A stretch of 64,000 nucleotides of DNA from [Zimmermannella] bifida NBRC 103089 (GCF_001570925.1 NZ_BCSP01000004.1:117772-181771); one strand, 5' to 3'. Shown: positions 27,733-36,221, counted from the first letter of the stretch. The notes: generated by a model from the sequence alone, not told the origin. A program made the numbers and translations.

Positions 27733-29286
27733 TTAGCGGTCGGTGGGTTGATCGTCGACAGCGCCGCCTTGCGGTGGGGACTGCGTATACGGCGACGATG
27801 ACAAACCTTCGGGTGCCTGCGGGGCGTGACCGGGTGCATCCTGAACCGCAGTCGACTCAGCAGCCGTGCTGTTCCAGTCGATTGCTGGACGCGCGGTGAC
27901 CTCGGGGTCGTTGGCGGGGTCGGGGATCTTGTTCGGGTCGGGCGCGAACAGGCCGTCGTCTTCACCGCGGAAGAAGTCCTTGGTGTAGATCAGCAGCGTC
28001 AGCAGCACACCCGCCGCGAAACCGGTCGTCGCACCATCGATCGCGATGATGGCGGCAACCACACCCGCAATGCCCAGGTCGGTCTTCGACCGTGCCTCGG
28101 TGACACCAACGCGCACCGACACGAATCCCTGAATCAGCAGCGTCAATGCCAAGCCGACATCGAGCGTCGGCTGCATCATCATCACGATCGGCAGCAGCCA
28201 CAATCCCGTATTCGTACCCAAGCGCACGGCGGCGGCACCCGAGAAGATTGACTGCATCGCCTTCGGGCCCTTCTTGTAGCGCTCCGAGGTCGCCACGTGC
28301 ATCGCCGCCCACAGGGGACCACACATGGCGCAGTCGGGACCGGCCACACCCATCACCATGTTGCGGCCACCGAAGATCAGGTGGGCGCGGTTCGGGTTGT
28401 ACTTGACGTTCTCGTCCTTACGCACCGCGTTCGCTTCATCGAGCACGGCCTCGGCTTGAATCACGTCACCAAACACCACGATGTAGGCCGCGAGCACGAT
28501 CGGAATCGCGGTAATGAACATCTCAATCGGCGGGAATCCCACGCCAAACACGGTGTATTCGGTGAATACCGTCATGAAGTCCGGCTGGGTAATTCCCCAT
28601 TCGATAGTCGGCCACGCGGCTTCGCCAACCAGCGGCGCCACGATCACGGCAAGCAGCATTGCCGGCAAGATGCCGAAGTTACCGATTGTCGACAGCACCG
28701 CGTTATTGCGCTGCGCATTCTGGAACCACTTCGAATACATAAAGAAGATCGCAACGGCCACGCAAATACTGATGGATGCGGGGAACTGGTCGAATTCGCC
28801 ACCGTCAGCAAATACGCGCTGCACGGCCGCAATACCGGCGCCGATCACGATTCCGGCGCGAAGGGCATTAGGAATGAGCTTGACGACTCTCGACGCGAGT
28901 TTGGTTATACCCAGCGTCAGTGAAAAGAGCCCCAGCAATAACTGGAACGCCACCAGCGCATGAACCTTTTGCTCCTGCGGGAACTCCTCGAGGTACATCA
29001 ACAGCAGCGGGATGGCCGGGGTAATCCAGCCGGGGATCACCGGGTCGCCAAACGTCGAGTGCAGCAGATACAGCAATCCGTTCATGATGACGATTGCCAA
29101 GGCAGCCTCAAACGGCATCCCGAGTGCTTGTGTGATCAGCGGAATTGCCGCCATATCGACGGCACAGATGACCAGACCCTGCGTGTAGTCCTGCCATTCA
29201 AATCGGTAGTGAAGGAAAGGCAGCCGAATATCAAATGGGCCGGCCTTCCACGGTTTCGCGTACGAATGCGTCATGGTCGTTGTCAT
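27733..29286 (-). CDS. Putative multi-pass permease (SLC23/NCS2-like), paralogue 2
   Basis: A 517-residue membrane protein, very similar to the gene at 25902. In the first 60 aligned residues about 52 are identical, and all membrane motifs are kept (DPVIPGWITPAIPL, PNALRAGIVIGAG, IFGGRNMVMGVAGPDCAMCG). It differs by a C-terminal extension of about 40 residues rich in Ala, Pro, Ser and Gln after IDWNST. Translation starts at 29286 or at the ATG at 29274, which matches the start of the paralogue. The duplication is tandem and direct. The 284 bp upstream to hemA contain no gene; GGATGC-type hexamers are the only pattern seen there. Confidence 0.7.
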   Translation of the reverse strand: MTTTMTHSYAKPWKAGPFDIRLPFLHYRFEWQDYTQGLVICAVDMAAIPLITQALGMPFEAALAIVIMNGLLYLLHSTFGDPVIPGWITPAIPLLLMYLEEFPQEQKVHALVAFQLLLGLFSLTLGITKLASRVVKLIPNALRAGIVIGAGIAAVQRVFADGGEFDQFPASISICVAVAIFFMYSKWFQNAQRNNAVLSTIGNFGILPAMLLAVIVAPLVGEAAWPTIEWGITQPDFMTVFTEYTVFGVGFPPIEMFITAIPIVLAAYIVVFGDVIQAEAVLDEANAVRKDENVKYNPNRAHLIFGGRNMVMGVAGPDCAMCGPLWAAMHVATSERYKKGPKAMQSIFSGAAAVRLGTNTGLWLLPIVMMMQPTLDVGLALTLLIQGFVSVRVGVTEARSKTDLGIAGVVAAIIAIDGATTGFAAGVLLTLLIYTKDFFRGEDDGLFAPDPNKIPDPANDPEVTARPAIDWNSTAAESTAVQDAPGHAPQAPEGLSSSPYTQSPPQGGAVDDQPTDR

Positions 29287-29570
29287 CTTTCATTGCAGGC
29301 ATCCGGGGATGCGGGAATGAGTGCACGGTTGCGCGGGAAGAGCGTAACGACCGAAATCGAAAGGCATCGCTGGGAATTAACGGCAGATTCGGAGCCTTGA
29401 ATGCCGAAGGCCGATATACACGCGCGAATAACTGAGTGTGTTTCGGTGGCGCGTTGATGTCATTCAACGACGGCAAGATTGGTGAGCTCGACGTGTCGGC
29501 GACGAGCTGGTTGCCGAGCCTGGTGCTTGAAGCCGGGTCGAGGTGCGGAGTCGGCGGGCCAGGTGCTGGC

Positions 29571-30851
29571 CTAGTTTTGGCCGCGGTGGTTCAGCGTCTT
29601 GATCGCGGCTGTGGTCGCCGGCAGTGCCGGGCAGACCGATTCGCTGCCAAAGAGCAGGTCGAGTGCGGCCTCGGCTTCTTCGGCCCGGCCCTCGCGCGCA
29701 AGCTGTTTGGCACGCATCGTCGGCCCGTGCATCAGCGCACCACCGAGCTTGCGCATCGCAATCGCCGTCTCTTCACTCTTGGCATAGCGCGCGATTTCGG
29801 CCTCAAGCTGCGACGAAACGTGCTTGCGGAACCGAATGATCGCATCCGAAACCCGCTGTTCGGCACGCGACTGGTCAAACTCGAGTGCGGCGCGAGCAAC
29901 GATGCAGCGCGCGAGCTCAGCGGTACCGAGTTCTTCGAGCGGGGCGTGCAGGCGCAGGGCCTCGAGGTCGAGCACATCGACGCCGTCGAGCTTGCCGACC
30001 ATCGGGTCGACGTTGCGGGGCAAGCCCAGGTCGATGATGAGCTTCTTGGCCGACGACCCTGCAGTTAGGCGGGTGTTGCGCAGCAGATCGAAGTCGATGA
30101 CGTAGTTGTCACTGTACGTGCAGGTGATGACGACATCGGCAGTTGCGAGCACTTCGTTGAACTCGGGGCGCGTGACCGGGGTGATGCGGTAACGCTCGCC
30201 GAGCGTGTGCTCGCGCTGCGAGGGGGAGTAGACCGAGACGTTGCCGACGCCGCGGGCTTCGAGGGCTTTGAGGGATGCGCCGGCGTACGCACCGGTGCCG
30301 ATGAGCAGCACGCGTGCGGTCGACCAATCGGCGACCTGCGATGCCGCGAGATCGAGGGCCAGGCTTACTAGCGAGCGGCCCGAGTTCGTGAGCGTGGTCT
30401 TGGCGCGCACGCCCTTTGAAGTTTCTGCTGCCGAGCGGAAGAGGTCGTCGAGCACGCTGGTGGTGAGCTTCGCTTCGAGCGCCTGCTGGTAGGCGCGGCG
30501 CACCTGGCCGCCGATCTCGGCTTCGCCCACAACCACCGATTCCAAACCAGAAGAGACAGCAAAGAGGTAGGCCGGGACTTCTTCGTTGCCGACGACGCGT
30601 ACGCCGTCGCGGAGCTCTGATTCGGCGATGCCGACCACGGCGGCGAGGGGCGCAAAGAGGGCATCGACTGCGTCGGTGTCGTCGACGTGCAAGTAGATCT
30701 CGATGCGGTTGCAGGTAGAGAGGACCACCGAACCGAGCACGCTGTCAGCGTCGCGAAGCACCGCCTCCAGGGCGGGAACCGGAGTCGACGAGAGTCGTTC
30801 CAGAAGCGAAAAACCAGCGCTGCGGTGGTTGGCACTCAGACACACGAGCAT
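29571..30851 (-). CDS. hemA: Glutamyl-tRNA reductase
   Basis: A 426-residue NADPH-dependent enzyme that reduces Glu-tRNA(Glu) to glutamate-1-semialdehyde, the first step of tetrapyrrole synthesis. The nucleophile is Cys47 in STCNRIEIY. An ESVVVGEAEIGGQVR catalytic-domain motif and the nucleotide-binding region (VLLIGTGAYAG near residue 180) follow, then the helical dimerisation domain. The ATG at 30851 is 9 nt from a TAGACT -10 box, so the mRNA is probably nearly leaderless. It is divergent from hemE and the rest of the heme genes across a 364-bp spacer with two 75-bp palindromes. Confidence 0.96.
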   Translation of the reverse strand: MLVCLSANHRSAGFSLLERLSSTPVPALEAVLRDADSVLGSVVLSTCNRIEIYLHVDDTDAVDALFAPLAAVVGIAESELRDGVRVVGNEEVPAYLFAVSSGLESVVVGEAEIGGQVRRAYQQALEAKLTTSVLDDLFRSAAETSKGVRAKTTLTNSGRSLVSLALDLAASQVADWSTARVLLIGTGAYAGASLKALEARGVGNVSVYSPSQREHTLGERYRITPVTRPEFNEVLATADVVITCTYSDNYVIDFDLLRNTRLTAGSSAKKLIIDLGLPRNVDPMVGKLDGVDVLDLEALRLHAPLEELGTAELARCIVARAALEFDQSRAEQRVSDAIIRFRKHVSSQLEAEIARYAKSEETAIAMRKLGGALMHGPTMRAKQLAREGRAEEAEAALDLLFGSESVCPALPATTAAIKTLNHRGQN

Positions 30852-30860
30852 GATCGCCCC

Positions 30861-30866
30861 AGTCTA
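30861..30866 (-). promoter_or_regulatory. TAGACT -10 element of hemA
   Basis: AGTCTA on the plus strand, read TAGACT on the minus strand, with 9 nt to the hemA ATG and no Shine-Dalgarno sequence between. Confidence 0.6.
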
Positions 30867-30945
30867 GCCCGCTTGCGAGCGCTTTTGTGGGTCGCTCGCG
30901 GATGGCGTGCTGCAACTGCGGTGCTGCGGTGCTGCGGTGATTGGC

Positions 30946-31020
30946 GTGCTGCGGTGCATCAAAATGCGCGATTTCTTGAGCGTGCTGGGCGATTTATTGG
31001 CGTTTGATGAGTCGCAGCAC
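30946..31020. repeat. 75-bp intergenic palindrome, copy B
   Basis: The outer arms GTGCTGCG and CGCAGCAC are perfectly complementary, and the inner ends read GCATCA and TGATGAG. The interior carries ATGCGCGATTTCTTG and GGGCGATTTATTGGCG. It is located between hemA and hemE, 20 bp before copy C. A short run of GTGCTGCG units lies just upstream (30919-30945). Confidence 0.85.
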
Positions 31021-31040
31021 ACGAACGCGGGTGGCTCGGC

Positions 31041-31115
31041 GTCGTTTCGCTCATCATTTTGAGTGTGTTGGCGCGAATCGGTGTGGATGCGGCCGGTTTT
31101 GATGAGTCAGACGAC
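31041..31115. repeat. 75-bp intergenic palindrome, copy C
   Basis: The arms are GTCGTTTCGCTCATCA (31041-31056) and TGATGAGTCAGACGAC (31100-31115). Pairing extends outward (CGGC with GCCG) to 31037-31119. It is in the hemA-hemE spacer, upstream of the hemE promoter. Confidence 0.85.
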
Positions 31116-31215
31116 GCCGTGCCTAGGCGGCATAAGGAACGACCATCGATACGTCGCGGCGACAGGCAGGCAGCGCCCGGATGCAGGAAGCGGTCGAGTG
31201 TAGGAAGATTGGCCC

Positions 31216-32343
31216 ATGACTGTTCTGCCAGCCGACCATCCGCTCTGTACTCGCACCGCTAACTCACCGCTGGTGCAAGCATCCCGCGGAAACCGCACCG
31301 ACACGCTGCCCGTGTGGTTCATGCGCCAAGCCGGTCGGTCGCTGCCCGAATACCGCGAACTGCGCGAAGGTATCGACATGCTCGACAGCTGCCTGCGCCC
31401 AGAACTCGCCAGCGAAATCACGCTGCAGCCGGTACGCCGCCACGGCGTCGACGGTGCCGTGTTCTTCAGCGACATCGTGGTACCGCTCAAACTGCTCGGC
31501 GTTGATGTCGACATCGTTCCCGGCCGCGGTCCCGTATTTGCTGCACCAATGCGCGATGCGGATGCGGTGCGCGAGTTTGCTGCCAAGGTGCGCGGCGAGA
31601 TCACGCCCGAGATTTTTGCCCCCATCACCGAAGCGGTCAAGCTCACCGTGGCCGAGCTCGGCGACACCCCACTGATCGGCTTCGCCGGCGCACCCTTTAC
31701 GCTCGCGGCCTACATGGTCGAGGGCGGTCCGTCGAAGGATCACCTGCGTGCTCGCGCACTCATGCGCGCCGAGCCGGATGCGTGGCTCGAGTTGGCTGCA
31801 GCAATCGGCGAGCTTTCAGCTGCGTTCCTGGAAGCACAAATCCTTGCCGGTGCCTCGGTCGTGCAGCTGTTCGACTCGTGGGCCGGATCGCTTTCGCGCG
31901 CAACCTACGCGTCTGCCGTCGCCCCATCCAGCGCAATTCCGCTGAAGCGCGCGGCACAGTTCACCACGCCCGATGGCGAGCGGATGCGGTCGATTCACTT
32001 TGGTGTGGGTACCGCCGAACTGCTCACTGCCATGCACGAAACCGGCGGTGACGTGCAGGGCGTTGACGACCGCATCCCGCTCGACGAAGCCATCGCACGC
32101 CTCGGCAGCAACGTGCCGGTGCAGGGCAATATCGACCCGGCCGCGCTCTTTGCCGGCGACGACCACCTGCACGCACACGTTCGCGACGTCGTGCGCCGCG
32201 GCTACTCGGCCCCAGCGCACATCGTGAACCTCGGCCACGGCGTGCCACCGCAGGCCGACCCGACCGTGCTAACGCGCCTGGTCGAGTTCATCCACACCCT
32301 GCCCGCAACGGCAGGCGCCGCGGTTCACACCGGGGAGTTCTAA
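31216..32343 (+). CDS. hemE: Uroporphyrinogen III decarboxylase
   Basis: A 375-residue cytoplasmic enzyme that removes four carboxyl groups from uroporphyrinogen III to give coproporphyrinogen III. Family signatures are WFMRQAGRSLPEYR near residues 34-47, the GFAGAPFTLAAYMVEGG segment and the C-terminal NLGHGVPPQADP. The ATG at 31216 has no clear ribosome site; TAGGAA ten bases before it could be a -10 element for a short leader. cgoX starts at its stop codon (TAATG). Confidence 0.96.
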   Translation: MTVLPADHPLCTRTANSPLVQASRGNRTDTLPVWFMRQAGRSLPEYRELREGIDMLDSCLRPELASEITLQPVRRHGVDGAVFFSDIVVPLKLLGVDVDIVPGRGPVFAAPMRDADAVREFAAKVRGEITPEIFAPITEAVKLTVAELGDTPLIGFAGAPFTLAAYMVEGGPSKDHLRARALMRAEPDAWLELAAAIGELSAAFLEAQILAGASVVQLFDSWAGSLSRATYASAVAPSSAIPLKRAAQFTTPDGERMRSIHFGVGTAELLTAMHETGGDVQGVDDRIPLDEAIARLGSNVPVQGNIDPAALFAGDDHLHAHVRDVVRRGYSAPAHIVNLGHGVPPQADPTVLTRLVEFIHTLPATAGAAVHTGEF

Positions 32344-33764
32344 TGCGTCGCGTCGACGTGATCGGTGCCGGGCCTGCGGGACTGGTCGCGGCTCGGTGCG
32401 CAGCGCAACTCGGTGCGCGCGTGCGCGTGTTCGAAGCGGGGCAGATTGGCGGGATGATTCAGCCCGCGACGCTGCGTGCGGGCGGCGATACTGACGGTGC
32501 CGTCACGATCGACATCGGCGCCGAAGCCTTCGCCGTGCGCGGCGGTGCGGTCGCGACGCTGATTGACGAGCTCGGCCTGAGCGGCGACGTCGTCGCACCG
32601 CGCGCGCTCGGTTCCTGGGGCTACGCCGACGGCCGCGCCTACCCGATGCCCAAGGGAGGCCTCATCGGCATCCCGAGCGACCCCGACGACGTGCGCCACG
32701 TGCTTACCGCCGCGGGAACCGCATCCGTCGCCGCTGAATCGACGCTCGACGCCACCGTCGGTGCCGACGCCACGACCCTCGCGGAGTTTGTGCGCGCGCG
32801 CTTCGGTGACGAAGTGCTCGAGCGGCTCGTCGCGCCGGTGAGCCGCGGTGTCTACTCGATCGATCCCGAAGATGTCGACCTCAACGCGGTGCTGCCTGGT
32901 ATCGCCGAGCAGGTGCGCGAACACGGATCGGTCGCCGCAGTGATTCGTCACCGCCGTGCGCAGGCAACACCCGGCGCGCTCGTCAACACCGTGCGCGGCG
33001 GCATGAACCGCGTCATCGCTGCGTTGGCGGCGCAGTGCCGCGAACTCGGCGTCGAGATCTGCGAAGGGCGTGCCGCGACCTCGCTTGCGGGTGATGGCAG
33101 CGCGGATGCGGTGATCGTGACCGTGGCCCCGTCGCCGTCGTTCCCGTGGTTGCGAGAGCTGCAGATCGCATCCGGCATCGCTGCCTCGACCGACGCTATC
33201 GACGCCGCGCAACTCGCCGCATCCGACACCGTTGCTGCCGAAGTGGTGGCGCTGCTGCTGGATGCGCCAGAACTTGACGCGTATCCGCGCGGTACTGGCC
33301 TGCTGGTGGCGTCCGGCACAGGCACCGACCGCCAGGTGCGCGCGAAAGCGTTGACCCATGCGAGCGCGAAGTGGGAGTGGCTGCAGGACGCGGCCGCTGG
33401 TCGCCACGTGGTGCGGCTCTCGTACGGCCCGCAGCCGGGGCAGAGCACCGCCGCCGAACCGCAGACCACGTCGATGTCGGACGCCGATGTGGCGCGCCTG
33501 GCGCTCGCGGATGCCTCGGAGCTGCTTGGCGTGCGGCTTTCGGATGCACACCTGCTCGACCTTGGTCGTCGCGTGTGGCGCATGCCCGCGCCGCCGACGC
33601 GACTCGGGCGGGCCGCGCTGCTCGAGCAGGTGCGGCGTGCGGTTGGCGGGCAGGGTGCGGCAGCTCACCCGCGCGTGCACGTTTGCGGCACGTGGATTGA
33701 CGGCACCGGCCTGGCGACGGTCGTGCCTGCGGCGATCGCGGCCGCCGAAGCCGCGCTGCGCTAG
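32343..33764 (+). CDS. cgoX: Coproporphyrinogen III oxidase (FAD-dependent, CgoX/HemY type)
   Basis: A 473-residue flavoprotein that oxidises coproporphyrinogen III to coproporphyrin III in the Gram-positive heme route. The N-terminal dinucleotide-binding motif is VIGAGPAGLVAARC. ALGSWGYADGRAYPMPKGGL, the RLVAPVSRGVYSIDPEDVDL region and the C-terminal FAD segment with HVCGTWIDGTGLATV match the protoporphyrinogen-oxidase-like family. Assignment as CgoX rather than a true protoporphyrinogen oxidase follows from the adjacent chdC and cpfC. The start overlaps the hemE stop by one base. A 481-bp spacer with two palindromes follows. Confidence 0.93.
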   Translation: MRRVDVIGAGPAGLVAARCAAQLGARVRVFEAGQIGGMIQPATLRAGGDTDGAVTIDIGAEAFAVRGGAVATLIDELGLSGDVVAPRALGSWGYADGRAYPMPKGGLIGIPSDPDDVRHVLTAAGTASVAAESTLDATVGADATTLAEFVRARFGDEVLERLVAPVSRGVYSIDPEDVDLNAVLPGIAEQVREHGSVAAVIRHRRAQATPGALVNTVRGGMNRVIAALAAQCRELGVEICEGRAATSLAGDGSADAVIVTVAPSPSFPWLRELQIASGIAASTDAIDAAQLAASDTVAAEVVALLLDAPELDAYPRGTGLLVASGTGTDRQVRAKALTHASAKWEWLQDAAAGRHVVRLSYGPQPGQSTAAEPQTTSMSDADVARLALADASELLGVRLSDAHLLDLGRRVWRMPAPPTRLGRAALLEQVRRAVGGQGAAAHPRVHVCGTWIDGTGLATVVPAAIAAAEAALR

Positions 33765-33814
33765 ACGCACTGGGTGCCCGGCGCATCAAACATCGTCGGG
33801 TGGAGCCACCGCGC

Positions 33815-33889
33815 GTGCTCCGGCTCATCGTTTCGGTGGTTCTTGGCGTGAAAATGCCCGATTTGTTGCGTTTTGATGAGTCACAGCCC
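33815..33889. repeat. 75-bp intergenic palindrome, copy D
   Basis: The arms are GTGCTCCGGCTCATCG (33815-33830) and TGATGAGTCACAGCCC (33874-33889), the weakest pairing of the five copies. The interior GGTTCTTGGCGTGAAAAT and CCCGATTTGTTGCGTTT is close to that of copy E. It lies 50 bp after cgoX. Confidence 0.8.
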
Positions 33890-33951
33890 GCCGGAGTGCG
33901 AGCTGTTATCCGGCATCCGCAGCGCCGTGTGCGTTGGCTCGACTGTCAGGT

Positions 33952-34026
33952 GTCGTTTGACTCATCATTTCGGTGGTTTTTGGCGTGAAAACCCCCGATT
34001 CGCAGCATTTTGATGAGTCAAACGAC
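33952..34026. repeat. 75-bp intergenic palindrome, copy E
   Basis: The 16-bp arms GTCGTTTGACTCATCA (33952-33967) and TGATGAGTCAAACGAC (34011-34026) are perfectly complementary. The interior is TTTCGGTGGTTTTTGGCG followed by TGAAAACCCCCGATTCGCAG. This is the best-preserved copy; between it and chdC (34027-34232) no gene is seen. Confidence 0.88.
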
Positions 34027-34232
34027 GCCGACGGATGGTGCCGGGTAGTTGCCTTGCGAAGTAGTTGCGTAGAAAAGCGGGGTCAAGGCGGGTTCCGGGC
34101 GCGAGATGCGCGTCGGACGTGTGCGGGCAGTTGCGCCGGATGCGGGAATTGTTCGGGATGCGCGGCGCACGTTCGGCTGCGCGGCGCACGTTCGGCTGCG
34201 CGAGCCCCGCCGCTACGCGCAGCGCGCCGGAC

Positions 34233-34238
34233 TAGACT
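34233..34238 (+). promoter_or_regulatory. TAGACT -10 element of chdC (leaderless)
   Basis: TAGACT ends 7 nt before the chdC ATG. No ribosome-binding sequence lies between, consistent with a leaderless transcript that would carry chdC, cpfC, hemC and hemD. Confidence 0.65.
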
Positions 34239-34245
34239 GCCGCCT

Positions 34246-34971
34246 ATGGACACTTCGCAGACCGCTGAATCTCGTTCGCTCACGCAATACACCCTGTATT
34301 CGGTGTTCCGTCGCCCGACCACGACTGGCGTGCCCACCAACATCGCCCAGTCGCGCGCCGACCTCGAGGCCACCGTCGCAACCTTCGCCGATCGTGGCGT
34401 CACCCTGCGCGGTTTCTACGACGTCTCGGGCTTCCGCTACGACGGTGACGTGCTCGTTTGGGTACACGGTGAAGACCCCGAGGCGTTGCAGGCTGCCGTG
34501 CGCGACATCCGCCGCACCGGCCTGTTCGCTGAACTCGAACTCGTTTGGCAGGTCGCTGGCGTACATGTCGCCGCCGAGTTCAACGACCGCCACATGCCCG
34601 CCTTCATGATGGGCAAGGCCCCCGAGAAGTGGATCACCATCTACCCATTCGTGCGCTCCTACGAGTGGTACCTGCTGCCAGAAGAAGAGCGCAGCGTCAT
34701 GCTCCGCGACCACGGCATGCTCGGCGCCCAGTTCAAGCAGGTGCTCGCAAACACCGTCGCGTCGTTCGGCATTAGCGACTACGAGTGGATGCTCTCGTTC
34801 GAGGCTCCGGAACTCATTCAGCTCGTCGACATGATGCGCGCGCTTCGCTACACCGAGGCTCGTCTGCACGTGCGCGAAGAGGTACCGTTCTACACCGGCC
34901 GCCGCATCGAAGCCGCCGAGATCGCGAGCGTGCTCCGCTACGAAGCCGCTACCAACGAGGCCGGCAACTAG
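34246..34971 (+). CDS. chdC: Coproheme decarboxylase (HemQ)
   Basis: A 241-residue heme-binding enzyme that decarboxylates two propionates of coproheme to give heme b, the last step of the pathway. It has the duplicated ferredoxin-like fold of the chlorite-dismutase superfamily. The conserved Tyr133 in IYPFVRSYEWY corresponds to the catalytic tyrosine of actinobacterial ChdC. The frame is open far upstream, but the start is set at ATG 34246, where homologues begin and where the TAGACT box gives a leaderless mRNA. cpfC starts at its stop (TAGTG). Confidence 0.95.
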   Translation: MDTSQTAESRSLTQYTLYSVFRRPTTTGVPTNIAQSRADLEATVATFADRGVTLRGFYDVSGFRYDGDVLVWVHGEDPEALQAAVRDIRRTGLFAELELVWQVAGVHVAAEFNDRHMPAFMMGKAPEKWITIYPFVRSYEWYLLPEEERSVMLRDHGMLGAQFKQVLANTVASFGISDYEWMLSFEAPELIQLVDMMRALRYTEARLHVREEVPFYTGRRIEAAEIASVLRYEAATNEAGN

Positions 34972-36221
34972 TGCCCGCCGAGAACTTGGGACGCAAACCC
35001 GCACCGGCCAAAGACGCACCGCTCGCCCCCGGTGCCATCGTTTCGGCCGCATCGTCGGCCTGCGCCGCCGGTGACCCGTGGGTATCCGAACCTACGCAGT
35101 ACGACGGCATCCTGCTCGCATCCTTCGGTGGCCCCGAAGGCCAGGATGAGGTCATCCCGTTCCTGCGCAACGTCACTGGCGGTCGCGGCATCCCCGACGA
35201 ACGTCTCGAAGAAGTTGCCGTGCACTACCGCCACTACGGCGGCGTCAGCCCGATCAACGCCCAGAACCGCCAGCTGCGCGCGGCCCTCGAAGCCGAACTG
35301 CAGCGCCGCGGGCTGAACCTGCCGGTGTACTGGGGTAACCGAAACTCCGAGCCGTACATGAACCAGGCGGTGCGCGAGGCAGCGGATGCGGGTGCCAAGC
35401 GGCTGCTCGCCCTCGCGACGAGCGCGTACTCGTCGTACTCGTCGTGCCGCCAGTACCGCGAAGACTTCGCCGATGCGCTCGAAGACCAGGGCCTGTTCGG
35501 CGAACTCGAAATCGACAAGGTGCGTCAGTTCTTCGACCACCCCGGTTTCGTCGATACCTTTGTTGAGGGCGTGCGCGACGCACTCGACTCGCTCAAGGAA
35601 GCCGACGCATCCCTCAACCTCGCCACCGACGTCGAAGTGCTGTTCACCACGCACTCGGTACCGGTCGACGACGCCAACCGTTCCGGCCCCGACACTCGCA
35701 ACTTCCCCGAGGGCGGCGCCTACAAGGCACAGCACCTCGCAGTGAGCGAAGCGGTCGTGCGCGATGTGCTCGCGCAGCTGCAGGAGCGCGGCGACGGACT
35801 CTCGCAGCTCAACTGGCAGCTCGTGTTCCAGTCACGTTCGGGCCCACCATCGCAGCCATGGCTCGAGCCAGACATCAACGACGTCATCGAGACGCTGCCC
35901 GAACAGGGCCGTCGCGCGGTAATCGTGGTGCCGATCGGTTTCGTCAGCGACCACATGGAAGTGCTCTGGGACCTCGACAACGAGGCGAAGGATTCGGCCG
36001 CGGCCGCGAACCTCGCGTTCCGTCGCACGCCGACTCCCGGATCGCATCCCACCTACGTCGCCGGACTTGCCGACCTGATTGCAGAACGCATCCAGGGCAC
36101 CCCGAAGGATGCGCGCCCCGCACGTACCGAGATCGGCCCCTGGTACGACGTTTGCCGCGCCGGCTGCTGCGAGAACGTGCGCCTCGGGTTCCGCCCTGCG
36201 GTTGCGGGACTGCAGCCATGA
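34971..36221 (+). CDS. cpfC: Coproporphyrin ferrochelatase
   Basis: A 416-residue enzyme that inserts ferrous iron into coproporphyrin III. The GTG at 34971 overlaps the chdC stop by one base. The catalytic core begins near residue 45 (DGILLASFGGPEGQDE), with TTHSVP at about 226-231 and GFVSDHMEVLWDLDNEA containing the conserved His and Glu. Cys159 (SSCRQY) and the C-terminal Cys395, Cys399 and Cys400 (DVCRAGCCEN) fit the [2Fe-2S] cluster of actinobacterial ferrochelatases. About 44 residues before the core are Ala/Pro-rich and unusual. hemC starts within the stop codon (ATGA). Confidence 0.95.
   Translation: MPAENLGRKPAPAKDAPLAPGAIVSAASSACAAGDPWVSEPTQYDGILLASFGGPEGQDEVIPFLRNVTGGRGIPDERLEEVAVHYRHYGGVSPINAQNRQLRAALEAELQRRGLNLPVYWGNRNSEPYMNQAVREAADAGAKRLLALATSAYSSYSSCRQYREDFADALEDQGLFGELEIDKVRQFFDHPGFVDTFVEGVRDALDSLKEADASLNLATDVEVLFTTHSVPVDDANRSGPDTRNFPEGGAYKAQHLAVSEAVVRDVLAQLQERGDGLSQLNWQLVFQSRSGPPSQPWLEPDINDVIETLPEQGRRAVIVVPIGFVSDHMEVLWDLDNEAKDSAAAANLAFRRTPTPGSHPTYVAGLADLIAERIQGTPKDARPARTEIGPWYDVCRAGCCENVRLGFRPAVAGLQP

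Noticed and set aside
27340..27735. Purine riboswitch before the permease genes
   Set aside because: I looked for the conserved purine-aptamer loops upstream of both permeases; only palindrome A and a simple hairpin are present.
30919..30955. CRISPR-like or tandem array from repeated GTGCTGCG units
   Set aside because: Only a few imperfect 8-10-bp units without spacers. They are part of, or drift from, the arm of palindrome copy B. No cas gene and no CRISPR array was seen in the window.
32340..33770. Minus-strand open frame of 476 codons opposite cgoX
   Set aside because: It is a mirror of the cgoX codon bias; cgoX has clear FAD motifs and is coupled to hemE.
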